Assembly: GCA_021234155.1 (NCBI GenBank)
Contig: JAJEKV010000006.1
Location: 27,263,154-27,327,153, forward strand
Length of the DNA stretch: 64,000 bases
From: Isoetes taiwanensis
Lineage: Eukaryota; Streptophyta; Lycopodiopsida; Isoetales; Isoetaceae
Direction: 5' to 3'
Shown here: piece by piece, positions 25,401 to 37,748 of the stretch
Layout: each line of letters begins with the position of its first letter
How positions within the stretch are numbered: position 1 is the stretch's first letter
Made by a program: the position numbers and the translations under genes
The notes under the pieces: generated by a model
What the model was told of the DNA's origin: nothing
The model's input: only the letters and a program-made list of their open reading frames with translations
Databases searched by the model: none

Positions 25401-27966
25401 GTCCCCACTAAATGATGCCCCATCGCAATATCTTATAATCACACGATTCCAGTTGCAAAAATCTGCATTGCACTACATAACAATGCTTGGTATATGCACT
25501 AATAATAGCAGAAAATATGTTATGCAACAATTAGGTGAATGTGACTGCATTAACTTAGAATGCACAAATTACGTAGGGTATTCACAGTTAATAGTTTAAC
25601 TTACTTAATAACAAGCTATTAAATAAAGAACTCTGTATGTACCAGGCTAGCCTGCTTAAATTTAGATACTGGGAAAGCAACTGTCCATTCATGAAACCAA
25701 AGGTGATCCAACACTGTTTACTAAACTTCTATTACTAAACTCATGGACCCTGAAAGCTTTCACATTACCAAACTTTAGGTACGTGATGACAGGATATTAG
25801 TAAAACGTCAGAAAGTACCAGACTCTACCAAAGACCACATTTTCCTAGGAGCCATGGCAGGACATGGAAGGATTAATAAATACTCTCAATAGGCTTCTGA
25901 GATTGTCCCAAAGTTAACCAAGAAGTTTGTGACTCCTGAATGGTCAAAGGAAAGTGTACATAAGGAACTAGGGCTCAGCCGCCAAACTTGGAAAAGTCTC
26001 AAGCATTGCCAAATACATGAAATAGATAAAGTGCTGTTATTACAAATTGCACGCTTGTGGCCAAAAAATAAAAGACAGGAATGCTCAATAATACTTAGAA
26101 TGGCAATGAAATCCTGACCTGGATTGACTACATCCGAGTTGCTTAGTATTCCACCGAAAAGAATCCTTTTTTCCATATAAGTTGAAGATCCCAGGTGCGT
26201 GTGGGAGCGAGACATACATTTTTCATGGGTTGAGCACCATGCTCCTCCCTGTACCCATACATCATTGAAAGGTTAAGCAGAACATCCCAACCCAAAGATA
26301 GGTGGCAATAAAGAACAAGCATGATGTTCCTGAAAATTGTCCTTCAGACAATAGAAGGATGTGATGGCTTTAAGAAATGTAGTCAATTAGTAGAGTACAA
26401 GGCCACAAGGTTTTTAAAGATCCATGCTATGAAGATATTAGCCTGCTTAGTTCCTTCAAGAAGTACCCTGGCTAGGTGCAGACAACATGAATACCTACAC
26501 TTCAAAGGGAAATGATTTAACGATGAATATACTACCCTCCTTCCACTATCTACACCCAACTGAATGACAAATTACGCCTCTTCAAGACTTTATTCTCAGC
26601 CTTCAAAATTCAACAAATTTCACAGGCTTTTGTTTAAGTACCCTGGTTGTCTGGGTGTGAGCAGATTTGGGCTTTGGTGGGCAGGTACCATAAGAAGCTT
26701 CCATCAAATCAAGGTTTCTTTAATGGGCCTAGATTATAAGGTTTACAAGCATTCTTTCAGTTGTGAGAAATATAGATCCATTAGGTTAAAATTTGCTAGA
26801 TCACCAAGCCAGGAAATGTATGTTTCCACTTGCTGCTTTTTAAGAAACTCAAACAACTAGCCAAGCTGTGGGAGCTTCTTCACACATGAAAATTTACATG
26901 AAAATTGTAGGAATCTGTAAAATCTCCACTATTGACGAATGATGATGGTTCAGGACTTTAGTGCTGGACAAGATGAATAGGTAATGCTGCAGATTAACAG
27001 AATAAGTACAATGAGCTTCAGAAGTGCCCCGAATCTGCAAAATAGCATGCCTTTCTGACCAAGCTCATTTAGTATCGTTCATAGCCTGGAAATGCGTCAT
27101 ACATGCATAGGCTATGCTAGTTCGAGAAAGCAGAAGGAACCCAGAGGAGTCCTCCTTAGTTGGCTTATGTCTCCAAAACTTTGGCTTGGATGTGCTGGTT
27201 CTCAAGATTATTCTGCACTGTTGGCTTTCCAATTAATAAAATTGACTGAAATTCTTGCCAAATCATACATGAAGCATGTATTTTCAAATTCAACAATCCA
27301 CTACTACATATAACATAATGCATCACTGAAGATTTAGCAGGAAAACTGAGCTCACTTCTAAATGAACAACCCAATTCTGTACACCAGCTCCTGATCCTTT
27401 TTGCAAGTGATATCCAGGCGGGCTCCCATCTAAACAAACTGCAATAGGGGGGATATTAGGATATGTGAAGTTTGGGCAAACATTCAGACAAGCCTATACT
27501 AGCTTATAGATTTCAGTGGTAGAATGTCAAGTTTGGATGACACTTAATGCTGCCTGAATCAAATTGTTATCTAAGGGATGCCATCAGCTGCAATACATTG
27601 CTATGACGTCCTCAAAGCTGTTGTGCCCCTATCTGGTCAGCAATTTTGCCAAGGCCAATGTCTACAGATAAAATTTTGCTCTATAAAGGATCATATTAAA
27701 ACATCTTCCTAAGAGAACGCTTGATAGTTCTGGTACAACTTACCAGCACCCTTATCCACGGCACTGTTGAGAAGAGTGATATCGACCCATAATTCCCTCG
27801 GAATGTTCTGGCTATGGTGTCTGAACGACGAAATGCAGATTAATAAGACAATGAATGCTAAGCCTAGAGTTCCGCTTATGGTCCAATATTTGATCTTCTT
27901 CCTGGAGCCGTTTTTATGAAACTTGGTTGTGAGGGGGGTATAGCCCACTACTTCAAATGCTGCCAT
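22458..27966 (-). CDS. Pectin acetylesterase (carbohydrate esterase family 13), 12 exons
   Basis: Pectin acetylesterases remove acetyl groups from homogalacturonan in the cell wall. Exons on the minus strand, high to low: 27966-27744, 27438-27356, 26248-26119, 25462-25377, 24756-24670, 24170-24046, 23958-23898, 23573-23520, 23447-23370, 23290-23185, 22786-22641, 22571-22458 (stop TAG). All introns are GT-AG and the phases agree, giving about 430 aa. The N-terminus carries basic residues then a hydrophobic segment (about residues 28-46), a type II signal anchor. Family signatures in order: [29 protein letters not shown], the nucleophile motif [36 protein letters not shown] with the likely catalytic Asp, NSCFAHCQ with the likely catalytic His, and the closing [14 protein letters not shown] then CAYPCN. 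The Ser-Asp-His triad is all present. The gene appears complete and functional. No neighbour on the same strand seems linked to it. Confidence 0.93.
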
Positions 27967-29100
27967 TACAGATTTGTGATTTACTCCACATCTCGCTACC
28001 TCAGATCCATTTCTAGCATCGACAACTTCTCTGCCGTGAGCTCAGCTCAGGTACCCATTTTCTGCCTTTGCCTATTTGACTTTTATGATTTTGTTAATGC
28101 AACGTCAATCGAACCACCAGGGTTGAAAAAATTCATAAGGAACAATGAATGTTAATTCTTCCTAATAAAGTTATATTAAAAAGTTGTGAAAAAATTGAAG
28201 TTTGCCACCGTTTTTTCTCTTGACTAGAAAAATGATTCCCGGATTGGCAGCGACCGGCGTTAGCCGGGAGCTGCAAGCCGGTGAATCACTGACCGGTTTT
28301 CTTACCCTTACAATATCATGGTTGGGGAGTGATTTTGAGCTCACGGCTGATGGCTATGGTGCTATGATTTTAATCCCTATTTGGTTTTGATCTCTGTTTC
28401 CCTTTCATATCCGTTCTTCAGCTGCTGTACAAGGTCAGAATAAGAAGCAAAACAACAAATAGTTGTTCTTCAGCTTCTGTACACGGTCGGACGGAACAAG
28501 CAGCAACACAAATTCCTGTTTCTGTAACCGGATCAACAGGTAATCCGGAATCTTCATACCCGATTAGCATTCCTGGATATTGGCCGTGCCACATGGCATC
28601 AGGGAAATACACCACCGGAAGAAATCACGACCCAACCATGATATTGTCAGTGTTTTGCATGTTTGATAGACAAGTTGGTATAAATGGCCTCCTCCTCCCA
28701 AGAGTATTGTTGCATCCCCGATGATTCAAATATAAAACATCTACATGCACGTCATCTGCAGCAGCAAGAAGGCTTGTTAGACACTGTCCGCCTAACTTTT
28801 ATTCTTCCCCCTCAAAGATAGTATGGTAACCATCTCTTATTTATGTCAATGTCTAAATATAATTGGATCCTGAATTGAGTAGGAGCTTAAGATGGCAGGC
28901 GATGCCTTCGGCATTCAGAGGGGGCTCTATCTCCCACTTTATGGTAGTTGTAGTGGAACCTGCGGCTGGATTGGTCTCTTTCAGCATTGAATGGTGCCTT
29001 GGTTTTGAGAAGGACTTCTTCTTCTTCTTCGTCTCTCATTGGTTCATTATTTTACTACTCCGAAGAATCCTTGAAAATGGGTAATTGATGGCCCGATTAT
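27967..29100. other. Upstream region of the esterase gene
   Basis: This should hold the promoter and 5-prime untranslated region of the esterase gene, but no TATA box could be assigned with confidence. A local duplication is visible at 28418-28489 (TTCTTCAGCTGCTGTACAAGG and a close variant). The minus frame at 28615-28418 has an amino-acid composition that could be coding (GYEDSGLPVDPVTETG), but I recognise no family and see no partner exons. Confidence 0.35.
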
Positions 29101-29139
29101 GCTTGTGTACTAGGCAACGGCCCAATCCACTATCGCCCT

Positions 29140-30083
29140 CCGCTATCGCCTTTCTATATCAGGTTTATTCTCCTGGATTCTTGCCAAGTAAGTCTGGTGC
29201 ATTGCGCTTGCCTTAGAGGATTTTCCACTAGAATTGCAGTGTCTGATTTTATGATGGCTATTGCCCATGGATTGGGTATGCATCTTGCCCATTCTATTGT
29301 TAATGGTCCTCGAATTTGTGTATCTCTTCCTACTTTTGTTTCTATTCCTCAGTCAGTAGTGGTCAAAAGTGGCCCACTTTTTTTCAAGTACAAACTACAT
29401 CTGCTTAATGGACCTGAGCTTGCCAAGATGTTATGTTGAGACCCTCACTACTTACAAGTCTAGGCATACTTTTGTCTCCACCTCCCCAATGGCTCCTATC
29501 CCATGTCACATAGCATCCGCTTCATTTGAATGTCGTGTTGCATCATCTTCCTCCTCATCTGCCTCTGCAACTAGTTAATCCGCCAGTATTACCAACCCTT
29601 CTGCCTTCTTCTCAAGCTATTTCTGCACCATCGCCTTCTTCTAGTGCATCTCCGTCTCAGTCTATATCAGTAGACCCTCTTAATGAGGATCAACACTCTC
29701 ACCTTCAGGACATTGCTCACAAGCAAGAATTATTGGAAGAAGGATGGTCTACTCCACGCCTGAAGAAGCTTGCATGTCGCAAAAATAGCTCGGCTCCTCA
29801 ATCTGCGTTAGTTCACTCTGTAGCTCCAATATCTGCTACGATTGTTATAGTGGATGTCCCTGATTCAGTAACATTGAGGCACCAGAGAGCAGATCAAGTT
29901 GTTGTTAATGATTCTATAGACGTGGAAGTTCGACCTGGTTAAAGTAACTTTTCTAAAAATATGATTATATATTATTCTTCTCTTTGTAGGAGAGGAAAAT
30001 AGTGTGAATTGCATTATATTATCATGCTTAGACGGGTGGCCTTATTAATAAAGTCTGACGTCCTTCAAAAAAAAAGAAAAAGT
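29140..30083 (+). mobile_element. LINE copy with ORF1 but no ORF2
   Basis: Frames at 29197-29439 and 29526-29942 match ORF1 of the LINE at 51.9-57.0 kb. DFMMAIAHGLGMHLAHSIV corresponds to DFMMAIASGLGLHLAHSIV there, and both are followed by RICVSLP and SVVVKSGP or SIVVKSGP. The second frame ends in the ORF1 tail EGWSTPRLKKLACRKN. Only about 110 nt after the ORF1 stop at 29942 comes the 3-prime end: an AATAAAG signal at 30047, then GTCCTTC and an A-rich tail. The endonuclease and reverse transcriptase are absent. The 5-prime end is truncated within the DUF4283-like ORF1 domain. ORF1 of these elements is an RNA-binding protein that packages the element RNA. The copy is degraded and interrupted by a frameshift between the two open segments. 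Confidence 0.75.
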
Positions 30084-31084
30084 TAAGGGCTAGTAATTTT
30101 TTTGCATCTTTACATTGGTCTTTAAACATTCAGGCAGACGACTTTAACGCATCCAATTTTCTCAATAAAAAAAATAGAAGCAATGTGCAGCTAGATTGTT
30201 CTGACAAAGCAGTTGAATTTGGGCAGCAAAAGATTGACAATACCGATGACGTTGTTTGAGAATATTCAAGTTTGGGTTGTTGAATCCACCTGCTTGTACT
30301 AAAGATGCTTGCATGCTTCATGTAAAGCACTTGATTCAATATTGACAACACACAATCACCTTAGTTTTTGGAGGATGGCTTGTCCACCATGGGACAATGG
30401 CCATCAGAACATATCTTTTTACTATTGCCCTTTATGTGGTAGCATAGTAGCCCACTGCCACAGCCACATCTAAATCAGCCATAGTTAGAATCAAGTATTC
30501 TGCATTTTGGTTGTACCACCAGTTCAGTGTCATGTCCCCTGGATTAAGCTAATCGGCCTAAAACTTAAACATACACAGATTCTGTTGCATGAGTCATATT
30601 CTTCCTATCCCCAAACACTTTGTTTTATGTGAATAAATATTTCTCTTCCTATGGATGCAGATTAATGCACTGCCTCCAATGCTGAACTCATATACCTCTG
30701 TCGGCGCCAATATAGACTCGCATCCAAAACAATGTGATAGATTGCAGTAATTGTTGCTCGCCAGATTGTTGGGCCCCTGAAGGCTCCGATGGCAATATAA
30801 GCTATAAAAGATTCTCCTTGCTGCCCGCCATCATCAACAGCAAGGCGTGCAAGCGGCTTAACCTTTCTGGCCGAAAATATGTATGGTGCAGCATCACCAA
30901 GCTAAGAAGATTGCCATAGCTGGAAGCTTTGTTTTCAGATTTTATAGAAAACCCTTGAAATGCAGAGTCAGAGTGGCATGCAAGATGCACTTTGGGGTAT
31001 GGGAGGAGATTCGCATCTCTGATCAATATGGTCTTGGCATCCGCTGAGATCAATTTCCTAAATATAGAGATGTCTTTTTTTGTG
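30084..31084. other. Anonymous intergenic sequence
   Basis: No supported gene on either strand. The longest frame (minus, 31089-30802) has no recognisable domain and overlaps a similar plus frame. Confidence 0.35.
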
Positions 31085-31087
31085 CAC

Positions 31088-31225
31088 ATTTAGGTTTAGG
31101 GTTTTAATGTTTAGAATTAAGGCCAATTGTGGGTTAGAATGTTTAGGTTTAGGGTTAGAATGTTTAAATTTAGGGTTAGAATGTTTAGGCTTACATTGTG
31201 TACAGGAAATTTAGGTTTAGGGTTA
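31088..31225 (+). repeat. Degenerate interstitial telomere-like array (TTTAGGG type)
   Basis: The heptamer TTTAGGG or TTTAGGT occurs repeatedly. Between 31131 and 31193 there is a tandem array of a 21-bp unit (starts at 31131, 31152 and 31173; unit GGGTTAGAATGTTTA plus six bases). The period is exactly three heptamers. It is a degenerate copy of the Arabidopsis-type plant telomere repeat inside a chromosome arm, or a minisatellite derived from one. Confidence 0.7.
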
Positions 31226-31234
31226 GAAGAAAAA

Positions 31235-31404
31235 GAAAGGGCAATGAAATGCAAATCAAAATATTGTAATTTTATAAAAGTTCAAATGAAAAGTGAAATA
31301 CAACAACACGTGTCAACCGGGTTTGCAGAGCAAGAAAGGGCAATGAAATGCAAATCAAAAAGCGAAAAGTTCAAATGAAAAGTGAAATACAACACGTGTC
31401 AACC
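31235..31404 (+). repeat. Imperfect tandem duplication, 99-bp period
   Basis: Unit 1 (31235-31318) and unit 2 (31334-31404) share GAAAGGGCAATGAAATGCAA at the left, AAGTTCAAATGAAAAGTGAA in the middle and ACACGTGTCAACC at the right. Unit 2 lacks about a dozen bases in the middle. Each unit has one CACGTG G-box core. That makes a regulatory origin possible, but nothing else supports it. Confidence 0.75.
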
Positions 31405-33068
31405 AGAGAGCCAACATCAAAGAAAATGTTAGCAAAGAAAGCATTGCGGACAGAAAAGGAGACTGCATTATATATACAAGAAATTTATCGCGGCGGCCAA
31501 GTTCGCCGCGAACATTTCTCTTTTCCACCTCCCCTGTATTTGGTGGAGTGAGTCAATAAAGACGAATATTTTTTAAGACTGGCTCCCTCTACTGATCCAT
31601 ATGGTGATAATGAATGAATGCCAATCTAGGAACATGCGAGATTGCAACCTCATTGTTTATACCAACTACTAGAAACGCGTGCCCCGCGATGTCGGGCATT
31701 AGTCATGGGCTTGTGGAATGCATTTATGGGCATTCGTCGTGGTCGTGTCGAATGGAGTGTATTTGACAGATAAAATATGTCATCTATATATAGAATGGAG
31801 TGCTAATATGTGAATTGGTCCTCGCAAAAAGATAATGAACAATATATAAATATATTCTACAATTTTTTTTTTTTGGATCTGAATCATTGGTAACATTAAT
31901 AGATCGTTTCGTTTTATTAAATATCGAATGTACATCTACTACAACCAAATGTAGTCTTTACTAAAACTTCCATTACTTGATGCAATAAAATCAATGGAAG
32001 ACTAAATAAGATGGTCATTTTTAAGGAATGTTGAGAGCCGATGGTTAGAGAAGAAGGGGGCATACACACCAACAATTACTTGTTAGAGAGGAAAATGCCA
32101 TGTAACCACTGACATATGGAAGGAAAGATAAAGAATACTAAGTGTGGGAATTTTCCAAATGTTACCTCGTGTTCATAGCATTGTCCTTGAAGCCTCCAAC
32201 AATTGAAACTATTTGTCGACATCATAACTTGTTGATATGCAATGCAATGTGATGACTCAAAGTCATTACAAATTATAGTGGTACTTGCACTTAAGATTAC
32301 TATTGCCCAAATAAGTGTACACCATGGTGTTATAAACACAAATATTTAAGGAAGAAACTTAATCAAAATATATCAAAGGACAAAAACTCAAAATGACCCT
32401 GGAAAATAGCATACATTTTTCATTATAATTCTTTAAAGAATAATTATTCTAATATGTCTTTAGCTCTCTACACATAATTCTCTCAAACTTGATTCCTATA
32501 ATCTAAATGCTAGCAAGGTTTCATATCATATGCTTAGAAGCAACATGGTCTTGTTGTGTAAACTATTGTAAGATCATTTAATTATTTTATTATGACCATT
32601 GGATGAAGGGACCAAATAAGGAAGCGACGTGTAGAAGCAAAGAAGTCTATGTAATACAACGGCAGACAGATGTAATACAAGCTGTGAGTTCACTTAATTA
32701 AACGATATGAACAGATCGCTTCAAGTGACGAACTTGTCGAATTGAATGCCAGGATGCCGATGTTGAAGTGAATGCCAAAGTTTCTAACAAAACTCTCTAT
32801 TTGATCAATTTGTGAACAATGAGTTTTGACCAAATAAATAGTGACATTTTAATTGTTCGAGATCTCACTTGAAGTTTAAAGTGAATATATGCGTTGAAAG
32901 GCTCTTTACGAAGTAAGTAGTGAGGCAATTACTTATTGTGCTGACCTCAGTAATTTGGATTCAATAAAGCTTTGCATTAACACTAACATCTTTTCGTGTA
33001 ATCTCATCAATTCTTTGCATGTCGGTTTGTGCAAACCTTGTTTTCTCCATCTGCCATCCGGTTGGAAC
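31405..33068. other. Anonymous intergenic sequence
   Basis: AT-rich, with no supported gene. A T run at about 31862-31874, followed by GGATCTGAATC and then TTTTATTAAATATC, resembles the start of a minus-strand LINE tail. No LINE coding sequence follows it. Confidence 0.35.
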
Positions 33069-35440
33069 GACCATTTACTTGTGGTTTTAATAGCATAAGG
33101 CTATTTGCCCTCGGCAGCACAAGCGGATGGGCAGAGTTATGCTCCTTGGAGACTTCAATGCGCGGACAGGGGTGGAACAGGCCATGCGGCTGGAACCCCT
33201 AACGGATGACGCGGTCGCAGCTATGCGCCCGCAGAGGCGCTTTGCACAACACGACTCGATGACAATGTCACTCGCTTTGGCAGACAATTGCTCCTGATGT
33301 GCGGTATCTTTGACCTGCTCATATGCAATGGCCTAACACAATGTCCCTCTTCCCATCGGGTACACTTGCATGTGACAATCACGGGCGGGCGGAACTAGTG
33401 TCGTGGATTATGTCATAGTGGTCGCTACAGGATGTACACCTTGTCACCATTTTCACGCCTAACACCGACAGACGAGGAGGCCGACTCGCATCACCTCCCA
33501 CTCTATGTGAAGCCGGTTCGGCGGCCAACCGCTTCGACCCCTCGAAGCAAGCATACCTTGCCGACCTCGGTTGCGCAACCTTCCCACGTAACAGATGGTT
33601 TGATGCTGAGTATAAGGAATGCAAAACGCGCACTCCGTCTCATCGTGGATCGGGGACGCCGAAAGCCACCAACCATTACCGTGCCTTCCTCAAGGAAACA
33701 AAGGCAAGGTACCGGTAAGGCACCGTGGAGAAATGTTCGCCCATGGGCCCACCCGAACTTTCGGGCATGAGGGTACTGCAGGCCGCCACGGCCCACGGCC
33801 GAACATCACGACGCGTTGCGGGGGAGCAAGCGGTACCTACAACAGCTTTATGATCCTCCGGGAACACGGACGGATGTTTCCCCACAACATGGCCCACCGC
33901 TGGTGATCACAGAAGAAGATGTCGAAGAGGGGCTGCAGCGCCTGGCTAATGGGAAGGTGGCAGACTTGGATGGCCTCGCAAAGCGGAGTTGCTGGTGGGC
34001 AGATGTGCCCCATGGTGCCCATCCTGGCTGCACTGTTCAATAGGGCGCTACAAGAGGATTTTCCCCGGTCATGGACCACAAGCATGGTTGTTCCGATCTA
34101 CAAGGCAGGGGACCCATACTGTCCAGCCAATTATCGAACCATCATCATGGTCACCAAGATTTTGCCAAGCCGCGGCGCTGGCATTCTCAACGCCAGGTAA
34201 ACTGGGATGGGCAGAGGCGCGGAAGTCGGGGCACTTACTCAAAAGCTTCCGACCGACATTCGACCATTGATCACATCTTCACACTCATGCCCCCGGGTCG
34301 AGGATAGCGAGGAACCGCCGGGAGGACTGTACTCATTGCTTTTGTGGACTTTGCAAAGGCTTTCGACGCAGTCCCCCGGGAAAAGTTGTGGGCGAGATTG
34401 CACCATTTGGGGCTCCCTATGGATCTGCAAAACGCAGTGTACAAACTGTACTAGAGCTGCACAGGCCGCATGCAACCTGGGAAGGGACAATCATTTGCCA
34501 AGAGCATTGAGTTAGGCAAGGTTGTCCTCTCTCACCCACACTCTTTGGACTTTACATTGACCAGTTGGAAGCCTCGCTAGTCATTGATTTGGGATCAGAG
34601 GCTCTTGCACCAGGTCATCCTAAGCAGCCTCATCTATTGGGATGATGTGGACCTCTTTGGCCCATACACGGTCTGATGCACACCTAGATGCCCCCGACAC
34701 GATCGCCAGCGACGGACATGGGGGTCAACCCCGCCAAGGCTAAGGTGGTCCTCATATCCTCCTCACGCCATCCCGCACCTCCAAAGACTCACTTACCCGG
34801 GGCAGATGGTAGAGGTCACACCCGCCTACAAGTACCTAGGGGTGGAATTCCCATCCTCAATGTATTGGGATGCATCCATTCGCCGGGTGGCCGCAGTTGG
34901 AAGCGTTATGCATAATGCAAAACAATAGTCACGAGCGTAGCCGTGATGATGGGGCCACCAATCACATTTGTTCCGCACCGGTCGGTTCTTTTTTGTATGG
35001 GGTCGAGGTGTGGGGCCAGTGGTATCTTTGGCTTAATTTGGAATGACTTAGAGCAGTCCGTAAGGCATTCTTGATGCGGGCACTTGGCGCCAAGCCCTCG
35101 GGCCCATATACGCATCTTGTTGCGTAAGACAGATTCATGCCCCCCGCAAAGATGCGCCCCTCGATAGGCACATTGTCTATTTCCGTAAGGTGGGCCAACA
35201 TGGGCTTACACTCTGGCCCTCGCGACTTGGCTCCTCGCGACTTGGCTTACACCGGGCGATGAGCCCAAGAATGACTCGTGGCTTGTTGGAAGAACAAGAG
35301 AGCCTGGTCGGGCACGCTGAACGCTGGAGACGCCAAGATAGGTGCGCCCAGTGCATAACGCACACCGGGCCGGGATGGGCCGAGGGGCCCGGGAAGCTCG
35401 GGACCACCATGCTCGAAATGTAAAGGTAGCACACTACAAA
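33069..35440 (+). mobile_element. Heavily decayed LINE (endonuclease plus reverse transcriptase)
   Basis: The plus strand carries, in collinear order but in shifting frames, blocks of a non-LTR retrotransposon polyprotein. The endonuclease gives LLGDFNARTGV near 33150 and VVDYVIV near 33400. The reverse transcriptase gives MVVPIYKAGDPYCPANYRTI at 34084-34143, FVDFAKAFDAVPREKLWARL (motif A) near 34340-34400, and YWDDVDLFG near 34637. The last is a mutated YADD motif C. YKYLGVEFPS follows near 34830, the usual block after motif C. Many frameshifts and stops make it non-functional. The region is much richer in GC than its surroundings. Motif wording (PIYKAGDP, AKAFD) differs from the L1-type element at 52-57 kb and is nearer to CR1, Jockey or RTE-like groups; the exact clade is uncertain. 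Confidence 0.8.
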
Positions 35441-36010
35441 CAAAGATATAAACCCCACCGGGTCCGAGGCCCATAGCTCTACCTCGCGTTCTTAGTTGCC
35501 CATGAAGAAGCCTGTGATTATTACGGGCCCATTCGGGGCCAGGGGCCCACCATCTTCGGCTTGAGACGGGATTGGTGGGTTGAGAGCCGCCAGACAGGCT
35601 TTGTCGTTGTTGCCCGCTAGGGGTTGTTGAGGATGAAAGCCATGCCTTCCGTGAGCAGCCCCCGCCCTATAGTCGATCGGGCTCGCTACATTCTCTTGGT
35701 GTGACCTCGGGTCCCGCCTCGAGACGAAGCTACTCAATACGCCGGCCGGTTCGATCCCTTGGCTCCTACTTCCAAGAGGTTTTGGATCTGCGGACTCACC
35801 TCTGTCCCCGGGCGCCTACCTGAGGTGCCGAGAATTCATGTGTATATATGTATATGTATATTTGTACAGCTGCCAGCAGGTTTGTTGCCGCGACGGTTTT
35901 TCCCTCCTAAGGGGGGGTTTTTTAATCAAGGTAGCAACGGGCTTGCTGCACCCATGTAATTTGGGTCCCATAGGCCGATTGGCCTCCGCGGACGATAAAA
36001 GAACCTTCCT
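35441..36010 (+). other. Probable 3-prime untranslated sequence of the decayed LINE
   Basis: The same GC-rich composition continues without coding motifs until about 36000, where it changes sharply to AT-rich sequence after a short TTCCTTCCTTCC stretch. It is most simply the 3-prime part of the LINE at 33.1-35.4 kb, although no poly(A) tail was recognised. Confidence 0.35.
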
Positions 36011-37748
36011 TCCTTCCTCAACGGTTCTACCTGCATGTTTCACACCTAATACAATTCTTAGAACCTTTAACAGTGCAAAAACAAATTATCATGACGCTTT
36101 AGTGATTTTGCTATAGTGAGAAGAATAGCAAAGGCTTTTACTGGATCTACTACAAAAATTTAACTGTTGCAATCGTATCATTTGAAAATCTATGAACATC
36201 TGAACTTTAACATTTGAAAACCTTAACATATGAACCACTGCAACTAATTTCAAATGGTAGGCTTGTTTATTTGCTTTTGTAAGAGTACTATATATGACAT
36301 CCCACCTGGCAAGGCAACATGGTAAATTTGCACAGAGTTAGGTGGAATTTGCACAGAGTTAGGTGGCAAGTCCACCACCACAATTGTGAGATATAATGTA
36401 AGTGCATGTGAACACAAATTATCTAAAAGAAAAAGGGATGCATAGGCACAATGGATCCACCTTATGTTAGTTAGTTATGCTTCACATTGTAAGAAGATAC
36501 CTAAATTTGGAGCAATAAGGCAAATACCTTAAGAACAACCCCGTTTGGTTTCTTCATACAATTATCCACCACTTCGCTTAAATTGCAAGGTATATGCTCA
36601 ACTAACCAAGCAACCATTAATTGATCCTTAGCAAACTGATGCAGATTGGCCTCCAAAATCCTTGGGACGCACGCCTAAATCTGATATCTGCCTGCAGATA
36701 CTCATTCTTGGCCATTTGAAGCTCATTTTCAATATGAGCTGAAGTATACACATGAACCTGAATGTATAGGAGAATGGACAAAGTGTTACAAAAGGTACAT
36801 CTGAGAAAGAAATTGTCCCCCACTGACACTATACAAAGAACAACTTATGGCTGGTAAAGACCAAGTGCCACAAAGAGAGTGCAAAGCTAACCCATGATTC
36901 TAGCACGTTGTGGGTGTTCAACCTCTTTGCTGCTTTCTTCTGCAAAGGCCTGGACAACAACTTAATACCCATCAGTACACAAATTTTAAATGCCACCTAC
37001 TTCAAATTCAACTGGTCAGTAGTCCACGTCAATTGCTGGCAATCAGGTTTATTTTAAATAATTAAAGATACACTTTTTCAACATGTTCCACGCGGTTATC
37101 CATCTTCGCGATTCGAATATTGAAATGCTATGCATTTTGTCGAGAAGCACCTTTCAAGAGAGCATCAAACTTAAATATACTAAGTCAGCCAATTTTAACA
37201 TCAAATTTTTATCTCGATAAATTTAAAGATTTCACCAGTTCAAATGGCCTCGATAGATGCATCTCCTATAGCTTGCCTTGATCTGCTAGATACAACATAT
37301 AATCCATCGTACAATAGCTAGATATAGGTTATGGCCTTGGGAGGCAAAAGCCTGAACATGGTGAAACCATCACAAAGATACTACATTTTGCCGTGGCCAC
37401 ATAAAAACGATTTTCCTCGCATGTGCTAGTGCCTTTGCAGTTACTTCTAGATGATTAATCTATGTTATAAAGCTTGTCTCAGAATGATCCACATGTCCAA
37501 TATCTAATCCACATCTCCAATATCTATGACAAAGCCTTAACTCACCTTGTTTCCCACCGGGTTTAACATGACAATAACAGTATTCATCTTGCCAAAAAAG
37601 GGTCAAGCTTTCATGGTACTTAATGGAATCAAAAATTTAGGAACTCGATCGGGCCTTTCTTACCTGAAGGTTAATATTCGATCTCAAAGTATAGAAAGCA
37701 CGTTATGACAATTGGAGGAGCTCAAGGGACAATCTATTTTAAACAACT
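36011..37748. other. Anonymous AT-rich sequence
   Basis: No gene supported. Two short tandem duplications are present: TTTGCACAGAGTTAGGTGG twice near 36327-36366, and a TCCACATSTCCAATATCT pair near 37488-37528. Confidence 0.4.

Noticed and set aside
25886-26215. A 109-codon minus-strand frame starting MSRSHTHLG.
   Set aside because: Its first part is exon 3 of the pectin acetylesterase gene and the rest is intron read-through, so it is not a separate gene.
27165-27437. A 90-codon minus-strand frame within the esterase gene.
   Set aside because: It covers exon 2 in the wrong frame and then the intron. The correct frame there reads [12 protein letters not shown].
33379-34490. Minus-strand frames in the GC-rich region.
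   Set aside because: The plus strand carries the LINE motifs in order. The minus frames reflect the high GC content and have no domain.
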